From CAYSRJ01 sp964521865 (lineage in GTDB: Bacteria > Spirochaetota > B62-G9 > DRHN01): a DNA stretch of 64,000 nt. Positions 17,809 to 26,677 of this stretch are shown in pieces. Below the pieces are notes generated by a model. That model saw nothing but the letters and a program-made list of their open reading frames with translations, had not been told where the DNA came from and made no database searches. Positions within the stretch are counted from its first letter, which is position 1. The number at the start of each line of letters is the position of its first letter. A program made the position numbers and the translations under genes. The stretch lies in assembly GCA_964521865.1 (NCBI GenBank), contig CAZFTJ010000005.1, positions 124,001 to 188,000 of the forward strand, given 5' to 3'.

Positions 17809-18447
17809 CTATTTCAGTGCGTCCATCATCCGTTTCACGTACGCACTTTCCGGAAGCGCACCCTCGATGAAAATCGTTTCATTGATAACGCTCTTCGGCA
17901 CACCCATAACGCCGTACTTGTTCGCAAGGTGAGGAAACTCGATGGCCTCGACCATGTCGCCCGTGATATGCTCTGAAATATAGGCAAGCCGGTGCGCAAG
18001 GACCACAGACTTCGGACAGTACGGGCATGTGGGCGTCACATATACCTGTATATGCACCGGTTCAGTTATTTTCGAAACCGCATCGACCGTCGACTCCGAC
18101 AGCTCATGGTTTCCCGTTGATGCCAGTTTGACGGCTTCTATCAATGAAACGAATTCATACCCGCTCGGAATCCCGAAAAAACGAATACCCCAATCGTTTT
18201 TTGTACTCACAACAGCGACGGCGGGAATCTTATCGATGCCGTAGGACTCGGCTGTATCCCTGTCTTTCACAAAGTCATGGATTTCGACGCTCAACTTTTC
18301 ATTGAGCCCCGCGATGTCGGACATCAGCTCGACGTTTTCATGGCAGTACATGCACTCGATTTTCTGCGTAAAGGCGACCAGCTTCACCTCCTCGTCGAGC
18401 TCTCCGAGCATCTCTTTTGTCTGCTCCTTTATCTTTTCGTCTATCAT
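17809..18447 (-). CDS. Protein disulfide oxidoreductase with two thioredoxin folds (PDO-type)
   Basis: The 212-residue protein contains two thioredoxin/glutaredoxin-like units. The first has redox motif CMYC near residue 30 and the cis-Pro region DKIPAVAV; the second has CPYC and the cis-Pro region MGVPKSV. Two active CxxC sites in tandem are the hallmark of PDO/glutaredoxin-like proteins of thermophiles and anaerobes, which exchange disulfides or act with a thioredoxin-reductase-like enzyme. AAGGAG before ATG 18447 fixes the start. A promoter and inverted repeat lie at 18520-18555. No signal peptide is present, so it is cytoplasmic. Confidence 0.88.
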   Translation of the reverse strand: MIDEKIKEQTKEMLGELDEEVKLVAFTQKIECMYCHENVELMSDIAGLNEKLSVEIHDFVKDRDTAESYGIDKIPAVAVVSTKNDWGIRFFGIPSGYEFVSLIEAVKLASTGNHELSESTVDAVSKITEPVHIQVYVTPTCPYCPKSVVLAHRLAYISEHITGDMVEAIEFPHLANKYGVMGVPKSVINETIFIEGALPESAYVKRMMDALK

Positions 18448-18519
18448 CGGACACTCCTTCCGGTTCGTGGTTATTACCGATGCAGCAGGCAGGCCCGGCA
18501 CCGTCGACATTAAAAAATA

Positions 18520-18555
18520 AGTATACTTCCATACACTCTGATAGTAAAGTATCAG
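18520..18555 (-). promoter_or_regulatory. Promoter and possible operator for the disulfide oxidoreductase
   Basis: On the minus strand, -35 TTTACT (18543-18548) and -10 TATACT (18520-18525) are 17 bases apart. A 6-bp inverted repeat CTGATA (18538-18543) / TATCAG (18550-18555) overlaps the -35, as expected for a repressor or redox-sensor site. The divergent ctpA promoter starts 20 bases away. Confidence 0.5.
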
Positions 18556-18575
18556 CATTCAGTTCGTACTTTTGT

Positions 18576-18603
18576 TTGACAATTACCGCATCTTCGATAA
18601 AAT
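18576..18603 (+). promoter_or_regulatory. Sigma-70 promoter of ctpA
   Basis: A consensus -35 TTGACA (18576-18581) and -10 TAAAAT (18598-18603) are separated by 16 bases. Transcription should begin near 18610, leaving a leader of about 35 bases with AGGA before the ATG at 18645. Confidence 0.7.
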
Positions 18604-18644
18604 TTAGAAATACGGCATGAAAAAATAAATAACAGGATTTTCTG

Positions 18645-20039
18645 ATGAAAAACAGGGAAAGAGTTATCTGGATAATCATAATCTGCCTCCTGCTCGTGGT
18701 TACCACAGCGTCGGGTCTGAACCACTGGATTTTTGCAGGCGATTCTGAAAAAACCTATGAACAGCTGAGAATATTCAACGAGATATTCAACCTGTTGAGA
18801 ACGGAGTACTACGACGAATCGAAGGTAACCCCGGAACACCTTATTCCGGGCGCGATAAAGGGCATGATCGACACGCTCGACGATCCTCACACGTCGTACA
18901 TGTCAAAGGAAATTTTCAACGAGCTGCAGACCGATACAAAGGGTGAGTTCGGCGGGCTGGGAATCGTTATCGGTCTGCGTGATAAGTGGATCACCGTTAT
19001 CGCTCCGATAGACGATACGCCTGCGGCCAGGGTCGGGGTGCAGGCGGGTGATAAAATCGTCGAAATCGACGGGAAATCGACCGAGGGGTACACCACCATG
19101 GACGCGGTGAAGCTTCTCAGGGGCAAAGTCGGAACGAGTGTTACCATTACGGTAAAGAGAAAGGATAAGGAAGAACCGCTCCATTTTACAATTGTGAGGG
19201 GAATTATCAAGCTTGAAACGGTAAAATCGACCCTCATCGACGGCCACATCGGCTATGTGCGCATCTCACAGTTCAGTGAGCCCACGGGCAGAGCCCTGGA
19301 AAAACAGCTCACCGACCTGCTCGGCAGGGGAATAGACTCGCTCATCATCGATCTTCGGAACAATCCCGGCGGCCTGCTGCCTTCGGTAATAGAGATATCG
19401 GACATGTTTCTTTCGAGCGGGGTCATCGTCTCCACCCGGGGGCGCGACAAATCACAGGACCAGATCTTCAAGGCGCACAGCCAGACGCTCGTCCCGGACC
19501 TGCCTCTCATCGTGCTCATAAACGAGGGCAGTGCCTCGGCTTCAGAAATATTTTCGGGGGCGATAAAGGACAATAAAAGAGGGATACTGCTCGGCGAGAA
19601 GTCCTTCGGCAAGGGCTCGGTTCAAACCGTACGCGAGCTTCCGGACGGATCGGGGATACGTATTACAACAGCTCTGTACTACACGCCGTCGGGAAAATCG
19701 ATCAACAACATCGGGATAGAACCCGACGAAGTCGTTGAAGAAATAAAGCCCACCAAAGAGGAGCTTGCAGCCATCGACAAGCTGAACGAGCTCGATCTCG
19801 TAAAAAAGTTCGTTGCAGATCACAAATCCTATACCCAGAACGATTTGAACGGCTTTATGAACACCCTCGAAAAAGAGGGTCTGAAGATACGGCGCATTAT
19901 AGTAAAGCGCCTCATTAAAAATGAGCAGGAGAAAAATGTTATTCCGGCCCTTATCGACCTTGATTACGATGTCCAGTTAAAAAGTGCAGTTAAGATGATC
20001 GAATCGATGAATACATTCAAAAAAGCCAGAGCCTCGTAA
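18645..20039 (+). CDS. ctpA: Carboxy-terminal processing protease (S41 family)
   Basis: This periplasmic Ser/Lys protease has one N-terminal membrane segment (about residues 7-25), a PDZ domain (about 100-175) and the S41 catalytic core. The nucleophile lies in GSASASE (residues 295-301) and the general base is K323 in FGKGSVQ. Such enzymes trim or degrade periplasmic and outer-membrane proteins and wall hydrolases. The 464-residue length is typical. A C-terminal extension after about residue 375 is helical and charged. It has its own promoter and is divergent from the disulfide oxidoreductase gene. Confidence 0.93.
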   Translation: MKNRERVIWIIIICLLLVVTTASGLNHWIFAGDSEKTYEQLRIFNEIFNLLRTEYYDESKVTPEHLIPGAIKGMIDTLDDPHTSYMSKEIFNELQTDTKGEFGGLGIVIGLRDKWITVIAPIDDTPAARVGVQAGDKIVEIDGKSTEGYTTMDAVKLLRGKVGTSVTITVKRKDKEEPLHFTIVRGIIKLETVKSTLIDGHIGYVRISQFSEPTGRALEKQLTDLLGRGIDSLIIDLRNNPGGLLPSVIEISDMFLSSGVIVSTRGRDKSQDQIFKAHSQTLVPDLPLIVLINEGSASASEIFSGAIKDNKRGILLGEKSFGKGSVQTVRELPDGSGIRITTALYYTPSGKSINNIGIEPDEVVEEIKPTKEELAAIDKLNELDLVKKFVADHKSYTQNDLNGFMNTLEKEGLKIRRIIVKRLIKNEQEKNVIPALIDLDYDVQLKSAVKMIESMNTFKKARAS

Positions 20040-20040
20040 T

Positions 20041-20095
20041 ACCGCCCTCGAGTGGCATGTTCTCCGTGACCGGCAGGCAGGGGCGGCATTATTGA
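20041..20095. repeat. REP/BIME-like palindromic repeat, degenerate
   Basis: It begins right after the ctpA stop and contains GGCATGTTCTCCG, shared with the copy at 25224-25267, and a GGGGCGGCATTATT end matching the family. The hairpin arms are imperfect. Confidence 0.5.
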
Positions 20096-20162
20096 ACAGC
20101 AGACATCATACAGAGCTGGGAAACACCGGTGGGTTTGCGGACGTCAGCGGAAGGAGGATAGT

Positions 20163-20570
20163 ATGGTTTTCTTTTTAGGATTTGCATGCATACTCGGCGG
20201 TTTCATTATGGTACTGCCGCTCTTAAAGGAAAAAAATGCGGGACTGGGAACCTTCGAAGAGAAACTGACCCCCTATAAGATTATCATAGGGCTCGCCATC
20301 CTGATAATCGGCACGATAACCTTAATAGTTCCCTATCACAGGACCGGTCGGCCTCTCGTGCCTATTTTCGGCGATTTCATTCCCTCTGTTTTTGCCATGC
20401 TCTCCGGAATTTTTATCTCGATTGATTTTCTGGAATCCCTGAAGGGCTTTCAGGGTAAATTCACGCAGAAGCTGAAGGCCACCGTCCAGAAGCATCCGTT
20501 CCCGATCGGCTTTGCAGCCATCTTCTTCGGTATTCTCCACTGGTTCCTTTTCAGAAGCATCTTTTTTTAG
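20163..20570 (+). CDS. Hypothetical small inner-membrane protein
   Basis: The 135-residue product has four strongly hydrophobic segments (about 2-20, 42-58, 72-90 and 112-130) with short polar loops, so it is an integral inner-membrane protein. No family or catalytic motif is recognised. A clear GGAGG just before the ATG supports expression. It follows ctpA after 123 bases that include a repeat, and the hisG gene converges from the other side. Confidence 0.7.
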   Translation: MVFFLGFACILGGFIMVLPLLKEKNAGLGTFEEKLTPYKIIIGLAILIIGTITLIVPYHRTGRPLVPIFGDFIPSVFAMLSGIFISIDFLESLKGFQGKFTQKLKATVQKHPFPIGFAAIFFGILHWFLFRSIFF

Positions 20571-20635
20571 GTTCTTTGTACCCGGTGAGTTTCGGGCGAA
20601 AGCGGCGGGGACGGTGCGTCGAAAAGAGGTATGCT

Positions 20636-21535
20636 CTACTCGAAGGAATCGTCCCTGTTCACCACCTTGTTCAGCGGATACTCGATAATACCGTCGGCAC
20701 CGACGCGTATGAGCCGGGGAACGAGCTCGCGAACAACCTCTTCCCTGATGATTGTCTCAACGGAAAGCCAGCTTTCATTATGGAGCTGAGCGATCGTCGG
20801 TGCAGTCAGACTCGGCAGGATAGCGACAACATCCTGAAGGCACTCCTTTGGAACATTCATCTTCAATCCTACCATGCTCTCTGCATTGAGCGCACCCCTC
20901 AAAAGCAGCGCAATCTGGTGTATCTTTTGCCTTTTATGCGGATCGCGAATACTCTTCTTATTGGCGATGAGCTTGGTGTTCGTTTCCAGCATGGTGTGAA
21001 TGATCTTCAACCCATGCGACTTGATCGTTGTTCCCGATTCCGTTACCTCGACAATGGCATCCACAAGTCCTTCCGCCACCTTCGCCTCGGTCGCCCCCCA
21101 GGAGAATTCCACATGCACGGGAATCTTCTTCTCGTCGAAGTACCGGCGTGTAAAATTAACGAGCTCGGTCGATATTGTTTTTCCTGCGAGGTCCTCGAGG
21201 GTCTTTATATCCGAACCGGAAGGCACCGCAACCACCCATCGCGCCTTCCGAATGCTCGCCTTGGAATACACGAGGTCCGACACGATCTCGACATCGGATT
21301 CATTTTCCAGTATCCAGTCAAGGCCGGTCAACCCCACATCTAAAACCCCGTTTTCAACATACCGCGCCATTTCCTGGGCCCTCACCAGGGAGCACGATAT
21401 CTCGGCATCATCAACAGAGGGAAAATAGTTTCTGGCGGATACGTTGATCTTCCATCCCGCCTTCTGAAATAGCTCGAGGGTTACGTTTTCGAGACTTCCT
21501 TTCGGTATCCCGAGCTTCAGTACATGTGTATCCAT
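20636..21535 (-). CDS. hisG: ATP phosphoribosyltransferase, long form
   Basis: HisG commits PRPP and ATP to histidine synthesis. The N-terminal motif KLGIPKGSLE and the periplasmic-binding-protein-like catalytic lobes are visible, including GLTGLDWI and the PRPP-binding region around VDAIVEVTESGTT. At 299 residues this is the long form with its own C-terminal ACT-like regulatory domain (about 225-299). It should be feedback-inhibited by histidine and need no HisZ. The ATG at 21535 follows GGAGATGAGGAA. hisI lies upstream on the same strand after a 110-base gap holding a repeat. Confidence 0.94.
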   Translation of the reverse strand: MDTHVLKLGIPKGSLENVTLELFQKAGWKINVSARNYFPSVDDAEISCSLVRAQEMARYVENGVLDVGLTGLDWILENESDVEIVSDLVYSKASIRKARWVVAVPSGSDIKTLEDLAGKTISTELVNFTRRYFDEKKIPVHVEFSWGATEAKVAEGLVDAIVEVTESGTTIKSHGLKIIHTMLETNTKLIANKKSIRDPHKRQKIHQIALLLRGALNAESMVGLKMNVPKECLQDVVAILPSLTAPTIAQLHNESWLSVETIIREEVVRELVPRLIRVGADGIIEYPLNKVVNRDDSFE

Positions 21536-21575
21536 TTCCTCATCTCCATTGCCGGGGCAATCAGCTGAAAGTCAT

Positions 21576-21620
21576 AATGCCGTCGGCGAACGGTAATATC
21601 CGGATGCGAAGCGTCCGGAT
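21576..21620. repeat. REP/BIME-like double palindrome
   Basis: An ATAATGCCGTCGGCGAACGG half-palindrome is joined to TATCCGGA-TGCGAAGCG-TCCGGATA, a clean 8-bp inverted repeat. It lies between hisI and hisG. Confidence 0.7.
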
Positions 21621-21645
21621 AATATTTGTGCGCCCGCGATTCAAT

Positions 21646-22041
21646 CTATTCTACCGGGTATATGTCCTTCGGGTACCTGTCCTTCGGATCGAATACCTTC
21701 CTGCCGTCTATAACCGTCTTCCCGTCCCGTACGATGCGATGGAAGCAGCTCCTGTACCCCGTATGACAGGCGGCGCCTCCCTCCTGCCGGACCTTTATCA
21801 GCAGGCAGTCGCTGTCGCAGTCGACGCGCACCTCCTTCACCTCCTGCACATTGCCGGACACCTCGCCCTTCTTCCAGATTCGTTTCCTGGACCTGCTCCA
21901 GTAATGGGCAAAGCCGGTCCTGACGGTTTCGTCAAGGGCATGCCGGTTCATATAGGCCATCATGAGCACTTCACCCGTTTCATGCTCCTGCACGATAACG
22001 GGTATCAGCCCCGACAATTTGTCGAAATCGAGCTCGATCAT
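21646..22041 (-). CDS. hisI: Phosphoribosyl-AMP cyclohydrolase
   Basis: HisI opens the purine ring of phosphoribosyl-AMP in histidine synthesis. The core motifs are present: PVIVQEHETGEVLMMAYMN, YWSRSR, the metal-binding acidic/cysteine cluster DCDSDCLL, and the distal zinc cysteines in ACHTGYRSC. No HisE domain follows, so it is monofunctional. The ATG at 22041, with AAGGAA upstream, gives 131 residues. An in-frame ATG at 22071 would add ten residues but starts inside a repeat palindrome without a ribosome site. Confidence 0.9.
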   Translation of the reverse strand: MIELDFDKLSGLIPVIVQEHETGEVLMMAYMNRHALDETVRTGFAHYWSRSRKRIWKKGEVSGNVQEVKEVRVDCDSDCLLIKVRQEGGAACHTGYRSCFHRIVRDGKTVIDGRKVFDPKDRYPKDIYPVE

Positions 22042-22069
22042 AGAGAATCGATTCCTTATAGCATATTTC

Positions 22070-22135
22070 ATCCGGACGCTTTTCCGTCCGGTTAATGCCG
22101 CCTGTACAGGCACGAACGTTCACCGGCGGCATGAG
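22070..22135. repeat. REP/BIME-like repeat flanking hisI
   Basis: TCCGGACG...CGTCCGG is followed by TAATGCCGCC and later CACCGGCGGCAT. These are the same two palindromic modules in the opposite order from the 21576 copy, so hisI is bracketed by repeats. Confidence 0.65.
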
Positions 22136-22272
22136 GCCGCCTGCAAGAACCTTCAACAGGAGAGAGCGGTCGGAGCACACATGCGTACTATAAGTAGCGA
22201 TCCGGTACGTCCGAGGACCACGCTGGTAGATTCCTGCTTACACGTATCCAGTGGGAAGCACAGTGGAAAAAA

Positions 22273-22356
22273 TGCCGGAGGAGGGACTTGAACCCTCATG
22301 GAGTCGCCTCCGCTGGATTTTGAGTCCAGTGCGTCTACCAGTTCCACCACTCCGGC
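22273..22356 (-). tRNA. tRNA-Leu (anticodon CAA)
   Basis: The minus strand folds as a class II tRNA of 84 bases. The acceptor stem is GCCGGAG/CTCCGGC with discriminator A. The D arm is GGTGGAACTGGTAGAC-like, the anticodon stem is CTGGA/TCCAG around loop CTCAAAA (anticodon CAA, reading UUG), a long variable arm follows, and the T arm has GGTTCAAGTCC. The 3' CCA is not encoded (the following bases are T). A consensus promoter lies just upstream, and the divergent neighbour is leuS. Confidence 0.97.
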
Positions 22357-22366
22357 TTATTGTGAA

Positions 22367-22395
22367 TATATATCGGCGCTCATACGCAAAGTCAA
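22367..22395 (-). promoter_or_regulatory. Promoter of tRNA-Leu
   Basis: On the minus strand, -35 TTGACT (22390-22395) and -10 TATATA (22367-22372) are 17 bases apart. This puts the transcription start about four bases before the mature tRNA 5' end. Confidence 0.7.
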
Positions 22396-22464
22396 GCCAT
22401 TTCACGAACGTGTTCGTTTACCCGTGACATCGTGCGGGCGTCCCCACACCCGCCGTAAAATCGA

Positions 22465-22493
22465 TTGACAGGCCCGGCTTCTGTTACTATTAT
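22465..22493 (+). promoter_or_regulatory. Sigma-70 promoter of leuS
   Basis: Consensus -35 TTGACA (22465-22470), 17-base spacer, -10 TATTAT (22488-22493). The transcript would start near 22500, giving a leader of about 115 bases. I found no T-box or leucine-leader peptide in it. Confidence 0.7.
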
Positions 22494-22614
22494 TCTTTTC
22501 ATTTACGGAGGATGCTGCGGGGAAGCCGATAAAGCGGCACTGTGAGCCTCTCTGTACAACCATTACAGCCAAATTACCTGTACGGATATAAATTCAAAAC
22601 AACCGGGGCCGAGA

Positions 22615-25212
22615 ATGGCGACTGATATCTATCCCTTCGGCGACATCGAGCTGAAATGGCAAAAATCGTGGGAGGAGGAAGCCCTCTTCAGGGTTCAGGA
22701 AAAAGAGGGAGATCAGAAGTACTACTGTCTCGAGATGTACCCGTATCCGTCCGGCAAGATACATATAGGTCATGTACGGGTATACTCCATCGGAGACGTC
22801 GTCGCCCGGTTCAGGCGGATGAAAGGCTTCAACGTGCTTCACCCCATCGGCTGGGACTCGTTCGGCCTGCCGGCTGAAAACGCCGCTATCGAACGGGGAA
22901 TACACCCCGCAAAATGGACGGCAAGCAATATCAAAAAGATGAAATCCCAGCTCAAGCGGCTGGGATACTCCTACGACTGGGAAAGAGAGATCGCAACCTA
23001 CCGCCCCGAATACTACCGGTGGAATCAGTGGATATTCCTGCAGATGTATAAGAAAGGGCTCGCCTACAAAAAGGAGGCGAGTGTCAATTTCTGCCCGAGG
23101 TGCAATACCGTGCTCGCCAACGAGCAGGTTGAAGACGGCAGATGCTGGCGGTGCGGCAGCGTGGTTGTTGAGAAGAGCCTTTCCCAGTGGTTTTTGAAGA
23201 TCACCCAATACACGGATGAGCTGCTCGACTGCCTGGACGCCATGCCCGGCTGGCCCGAGCGGGTGAAGGTGATGCAGCAGAACTGGATCGGAAAGAGCCG
23301 CGGCGTCATGGTAAATTTCACGCTGGACGGGAAAAACTTTCCTATCTTCACCACCCGGCCGGACACCATGTACGGCGTCACCTTCATGGCGATCGCCCCG
23401 GAACACCGCCTCGTCGACGAGATTATTGAAAAGAACGACAACAGAGGGCTCGAGGCCTTTGTCATGAGGATACGGAGACAGGATGCGGTAAAAAGGGCGG
23501 CGGAGGATTATGAAAAAGAAGGATTCTTCACCGGCACATATGTGGTCAACCCGCTGAACGGTGAAAAAGTGCCGCTGTACGTCGTCAATTTCGTTCTCAT
23601 GGAATACGGAACAGGCGCAATCATGGCAGTGCCTGCCCATGATCAGCGCGATTTCGAGTTCGCGAAAAAGTACGGGCTGCCGATAAAAGTCGTCATCCAG
23701 AACCGGGAAAATACGCTGAAGGCGGAATCGATGGAACAGGCCTTCACCGAAGACGGTATAAACGTCGATTCGGGGCCTATTTCCGGGCTCGCGAACAGGG
23801 AAGGCATCGAAAAGATTTCCGAATACATCGAAAAAACCGGCATCGGCAAAAGAACGGTGCACTACAGGCTCAAGGACTGGCTTATTTCCAGACAGCGCTA
23901 CTGGGGTACGCCGATACCGATCGTATACTGCGAAAAATGCGGTACGGTTCCCGTACCGGAAGAGGACCTGCCCGTGGTTCTTCCCGAAGACGTAAAATTC
24001 ACGGGGACGGACAACCCGCTCAAAACAAGCAGTACGTTCGTCAACGCGAAATGTCCGCACTGCGGCAGGCCGTCGCGTCGAGAGACCGACACCATGGATA
24101 CATTCATCGATTCATCGTGGTATTTCGACCGCTACTGCAGCCCGAATGAAGACCGTGCGCCCTTCGACAGGGATGCAGCCGATTACTGGATGAACGTCGA
24201 CCAGTACATCGGCGGCATCGAGCATGCCATTTTGCACCTGCTGTACGCCCGGTTTTTTACCAAGTTCCTGCGCGACATCGATCTGCAGAGCGTCGACGAA
24301 CCCTTTGAGCGGCTTTTGACCCAGGGAATGGTCACCAAGGAGACCTATCACTGCCCGACGCACGGGTACCTGTATCCGGAAGAGGTCAAGAGCGGCGAAA
24401 CATGCGGCAAATGCGGTAAAGAGGTCAGCATCGGCAGAACCGAAAAGATGTCGAAATCAAAGAAGAATGTGATCGACCCGGACGATATCGTCCGGCGCTA
24501 CGGGGCGGATACAACGCGCCTGTTCATCCTGTTCGCCTCCCCGCCGGAAAAAGACCTGGAGTGGTCGGAGAGCGGCGTCGAGGGCGCCTTCAGATTTTTG
24601 AACAGGGTATACCGGCTCTTCGAGCCGAACATCCCGCGCATGCATGAGCACAGGGACCGCTTGAAGGAGTACGAAGAAGGAATTGCGGGGGGTGAGGGTC
24701 GATCCGAGACGGAGCGGTCGATCCTCCACACCGTGCATAGGACCATACGGAAGGTAACCGAGGACATCGAATCCCGGTTCCACTTCAACACCGCGATTGC
24801 CGCCTTGATGGAGATGGTAAACTTCCTGTACACCGTTGTCGTGCAGGAGAGCGGAAACCTGAATGAGCTTCTTCCATACCTGTACGCATTGAAAATGCTG
24901 CTCGTCATGCTGCATCCTTTTGTGCCTCATATCACCGATGAAATCTGGCGCGCCGCAGGATTTCAGGGCTACCTGATACAGGAATCCTGGCCTGCCTTCG
25001 ATGAGGGTCTTGCCAGAGAGGATACGGTTACCATTGTGGTGCAGATAAACGGAAGGCTCCGTGCAAAGTTCGAAGCTGCCGTTGATTCGGACGATGCAAT
25101 GCTCGAGAAAACCGCACTCGCTCTCGAAAGGATCAGGCAGCATACGGAGGGAAAGGCCGTGCGAAAGATAATCGTCGTGAAAAACAGACTCGTCAACATC
25201 GTCGTCGCATAG
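22615..25212 (+). CDS. leuS: Leucyl-tRNA synthetase
   Basis: This class Ia synthetase charges tRNA-Leu in the cytoplasm. Of its 865 residues, HIGH is at 50-53, a zinc module CPRC...CWRC near 160-180, the CP1 editing domain about 220-420, a second cysteine pair CEKC...CPHC around 450-490, and KMSKS at 611-615. The C-terminal anticodon and leucine-specific regions follow. Length and domain order match bacterial LeuS. The upstream ribosome site is weak. It is divergent from its cognate tRNA-Leu gene, with separate consensus promoters in the shared gap. Confidence 0.97.
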   Translation: MATDIYPFGDIELKWQKSWEEEALFRVQEKEGDQKYYCLEMYPYPSGKIHIGHVRVYSIGDVVARFRRMKGFNVLHPIGWDSFGLPAENAAIERGIHPAKWTASNIKKMKSQLKRLGYSYDWEREIATYRPEYYRWNQWIFLQMYKKGLAYKKEASVNFCPRCNTVLANEQVEDGRCWRCGSVVVEKSLSQWFLKITQYTDELLDCLDAMPGWPERVKVMQQNWIGKSRGVMVNFTLDGKNFPIFTTRPDTMYGVTFMAIAPEHRLVDEIIEKNDNRGLEAFVMRIRRQDAVKRAAEDYEKEGFFTGTYVVNPLNGEKVPLYVVNFVLMEYGTGAIMAVPAHDQRDFEFAKKYGLPIKVVIQNRENTLKAESMEQAFTEDGINVDSGPISGLANREGIEKISEYIEKTGIGKRTVHYRLKDWLISRQRYWGTPIPIVYCEKCGTVPVPEEDLPVVLPEDVKFTGTDNPLKTSSTFVNAKCPHCGRPSRRETDTMDTFIDSSWYFDRYCSPNEDRAPFDRDAADYWMNVDQYIGGIEHAILHLLYARFFTKFLRDIDLQSVDEPFERLLTQGMVTKETYHCPTHGYLYPEEVKSGETCGKCGKEVSIGRTEKMSKSKKNVIDPDDIVRRYGADTTRLFILFASPPEKDLEWSESGVEGAFRFLNRVYRLFEPNIPRMHEHRDRLKEYEEGIAGGEGRSETERSILHTVHRTIRKVTEDIESRFHFNTAIAALMEMVNFLYTVVVQESGNLNELLPYLYALKMLLVMLHPFVPHITDEIWRAAGFQGYLIQESWPAFDEGLAREDTVTIVVQINGRLRAKFEAAVDSDDAMLEKTALALERIRQHTEGKAVRKIIVVKNRLVNIVVA

Positions 25213-25223
25213 GCAAATTCAGG

Positions 25224-25267
25224 TGATGCCGCAGTCAATCGGCATGTTCTCCGCACCCGGATAACAT
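25224..25267. repeat. REP/BIME-like palindromic repeat
   Basis: GATGCCGCAGTCAATCGGCAT forms an imperfect hairpin and is followed by GTTCTCCG and CCGGATAACATCC, all shared with other copies. It lies between leuS and the aspartate kinase gene. Confidence 0.55.
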
Positions 25268-25304
25268 CCATATCTACCGCCGTTCGGCGGGGAAAGGACC
25301 GATC

Positions 25305-26627
25305 ATGGGCTGCACGGTTTGCAAGTTCGGCGGATCGTCGCTCGCCGACGCCGATCAATTTAGAAAAGTGAAGGAGATTATCTTCTCCGATACAAAACGC
25401 AGATACATCGTACCGTCGGCTCCGGGAAAACGGAACTCATACGACAAAAAAATCACCGACCTCTTATACCTCTGTTACACACATGTACAGCAGGATATTC
25501 CCTTCGACCAGGTGTTCGAAATTATTTCACGAAGATATCTTGAAATTGTGCAGCACCTTTCCCTCTCACTCGACCTCGATCCGTACCTCAATGAAATCCG
25601 CCGGAACATCTCGGCCGGCGCATCGGCGGACTATACGGCGAGCAGGGGAGAGTATCTCAACGGGATAATCGTGTCGAAGCTCCTCGATTATGAATTCGTC
25701 GATGCAGCAGACATCATATTTTTCGATAAAAAAGGCGTACTCGACCGGGACAAGACACACAGTGCGAGCACCGCACGCCTGAAAAAAACCGAACGTGCGG
25801 TTATACCCGGGTTTTACGGCAGTCTCCCCGACGGGAGCATACGGACGTTTTCAAGAGGCGGGTCGGACATCACCGGGGCTATCCTGGCGCGCGAAGTTTC
25901 AGCCGATCTCTATGAAAACTGGACCGATGTTTCCGGGCTGCTCATGGCCGATCCGAATATCGTGGATAATCCGAAGCCGATCGATATCATAACCTACAAG
26001 GAGCTTCGCGAAATCACCTATATGGGAGCGCAGGTCCTGCACGACGAGGCGATCTTCCCGGTACGGGAAGCGGGCATTCCGGTTCGGATCAAAAACACCA
26101 ACAAACCCGAAGACCCGGGTACACTCATCGTAAAGGACGCCGAACCGATCGCCCACCGCGGCACCATCACCGGCATTGCCGGCAAGAAGGATTTCACCGT
26201 TATCGTGATCGAAAAGGCGCTCATGAACTCGGAGCTCGGATTCGGGCGGCGGCTTCTTTCCGTATTGGAGGTAAACGGAATATCCTTCGAGCATATACCC
26301 TCGGGAATCGACACCATATCTGTGGTTATTGCGGACAGCTGTCTCGAAAACCGGCTCGATAAGATACTTACCGAAATCCGGATGGAGTGCCGGCCCGACT
26401 CAATCGATGTGTATCCGAACATGGCACTTATTGCAACGGTGGGAAGGGGCATGGCTCATACCCCCGGCATGGCAGCAAAGCTCTTTTCAGCGCTCGGCAG
26501 GCGTAAAATAAATGTTCGGATGATAGATCAGGGCTCGAGCGAGATAAACATAATTATCGGCATCGAGACGGACGATTTCGAGAAGGCGGTCAGAGCGATA
26601 TACGAGACCTTCGTGACCGACCGGTAA
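25305..26627 (+). CDS. lysC: Aspartate kinase
   Basis: Aspartate kinase phosphorylates aspartate, the entry step to lysine, DAP, threonine and methionine. Visible are the ATP-site KFGGSS at the N-terminus, the catalytic FSRGGSDITG loop, and two C-terminal ACT domains (about residues 310-375 and 385-440) that usually bind lysine or threonine. At 440 residues it is monofunctional, with no homoserine dehydrogenase domain. An AAAGGA ribosome site precedes the ATG. dapF, lysA and ddl elsewhere in the window belong to the same pathway. The downstream gene is a glycosyltransferase after 50 bases. Confidence 0.93.
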   Translation: MGCTVCKFGGSSLADADQFRKVKEIIFSDTKRRYIVPSAPGKRNSYDKKITDLLYLCYTHVQQDIPFDQVFEIISRRYLEIVQHLSLSLDLDPYLNEIRRNISAGASADYTASRGEYLNGIIVSKLLDYEFVDAADIIFFDKKGVLDRDKTHSASTARLKKTERAVIPGFYGSLPDGSIRTFSRGGSDITGAILAREVSADLYENWTDVSGLLMADPNIVDNPKPIDIITYKELREITYMGAQVLHDEAIFPVREAGIPVRIKNTNKPEDPGTLIVKDAEPIAHRGTITGIAGKKDFTVIVIEKALMNSELGFGRRLLSVLEVNGISFEHIPSGIDTISVVIADSCLENRLDKILTEIRMECRPDSIDVYPNMALIATVGRGMAHTPGMAAKLFSALGRRKINVRMIDQGSSEINIIIGIETDDFEKAVRAIYETFVTDR

Positions 26628-26677
26628 CCAGGCTTTTCGGCCATGGAGCTCAATAAAACGGAAGGGGGAAAATTCGT

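Noticed and set aside
18448..18558. N-terminal extension of the disulfide oxidoreductase
   Set aside because: AAGGAG and conserved sequence support the start at 18447, and the extension covers the promoter.
22494..22614. T-box or leader peptide for leuS
   Set aside because: No T-box sequence, no specifier stem and no run of Leu codons were found.
22594..24060. 488-codon open frame antisense to leuS
   Set aside because: It is a shadow of leuS codon composition, with no ribosome site or recognisable domain.
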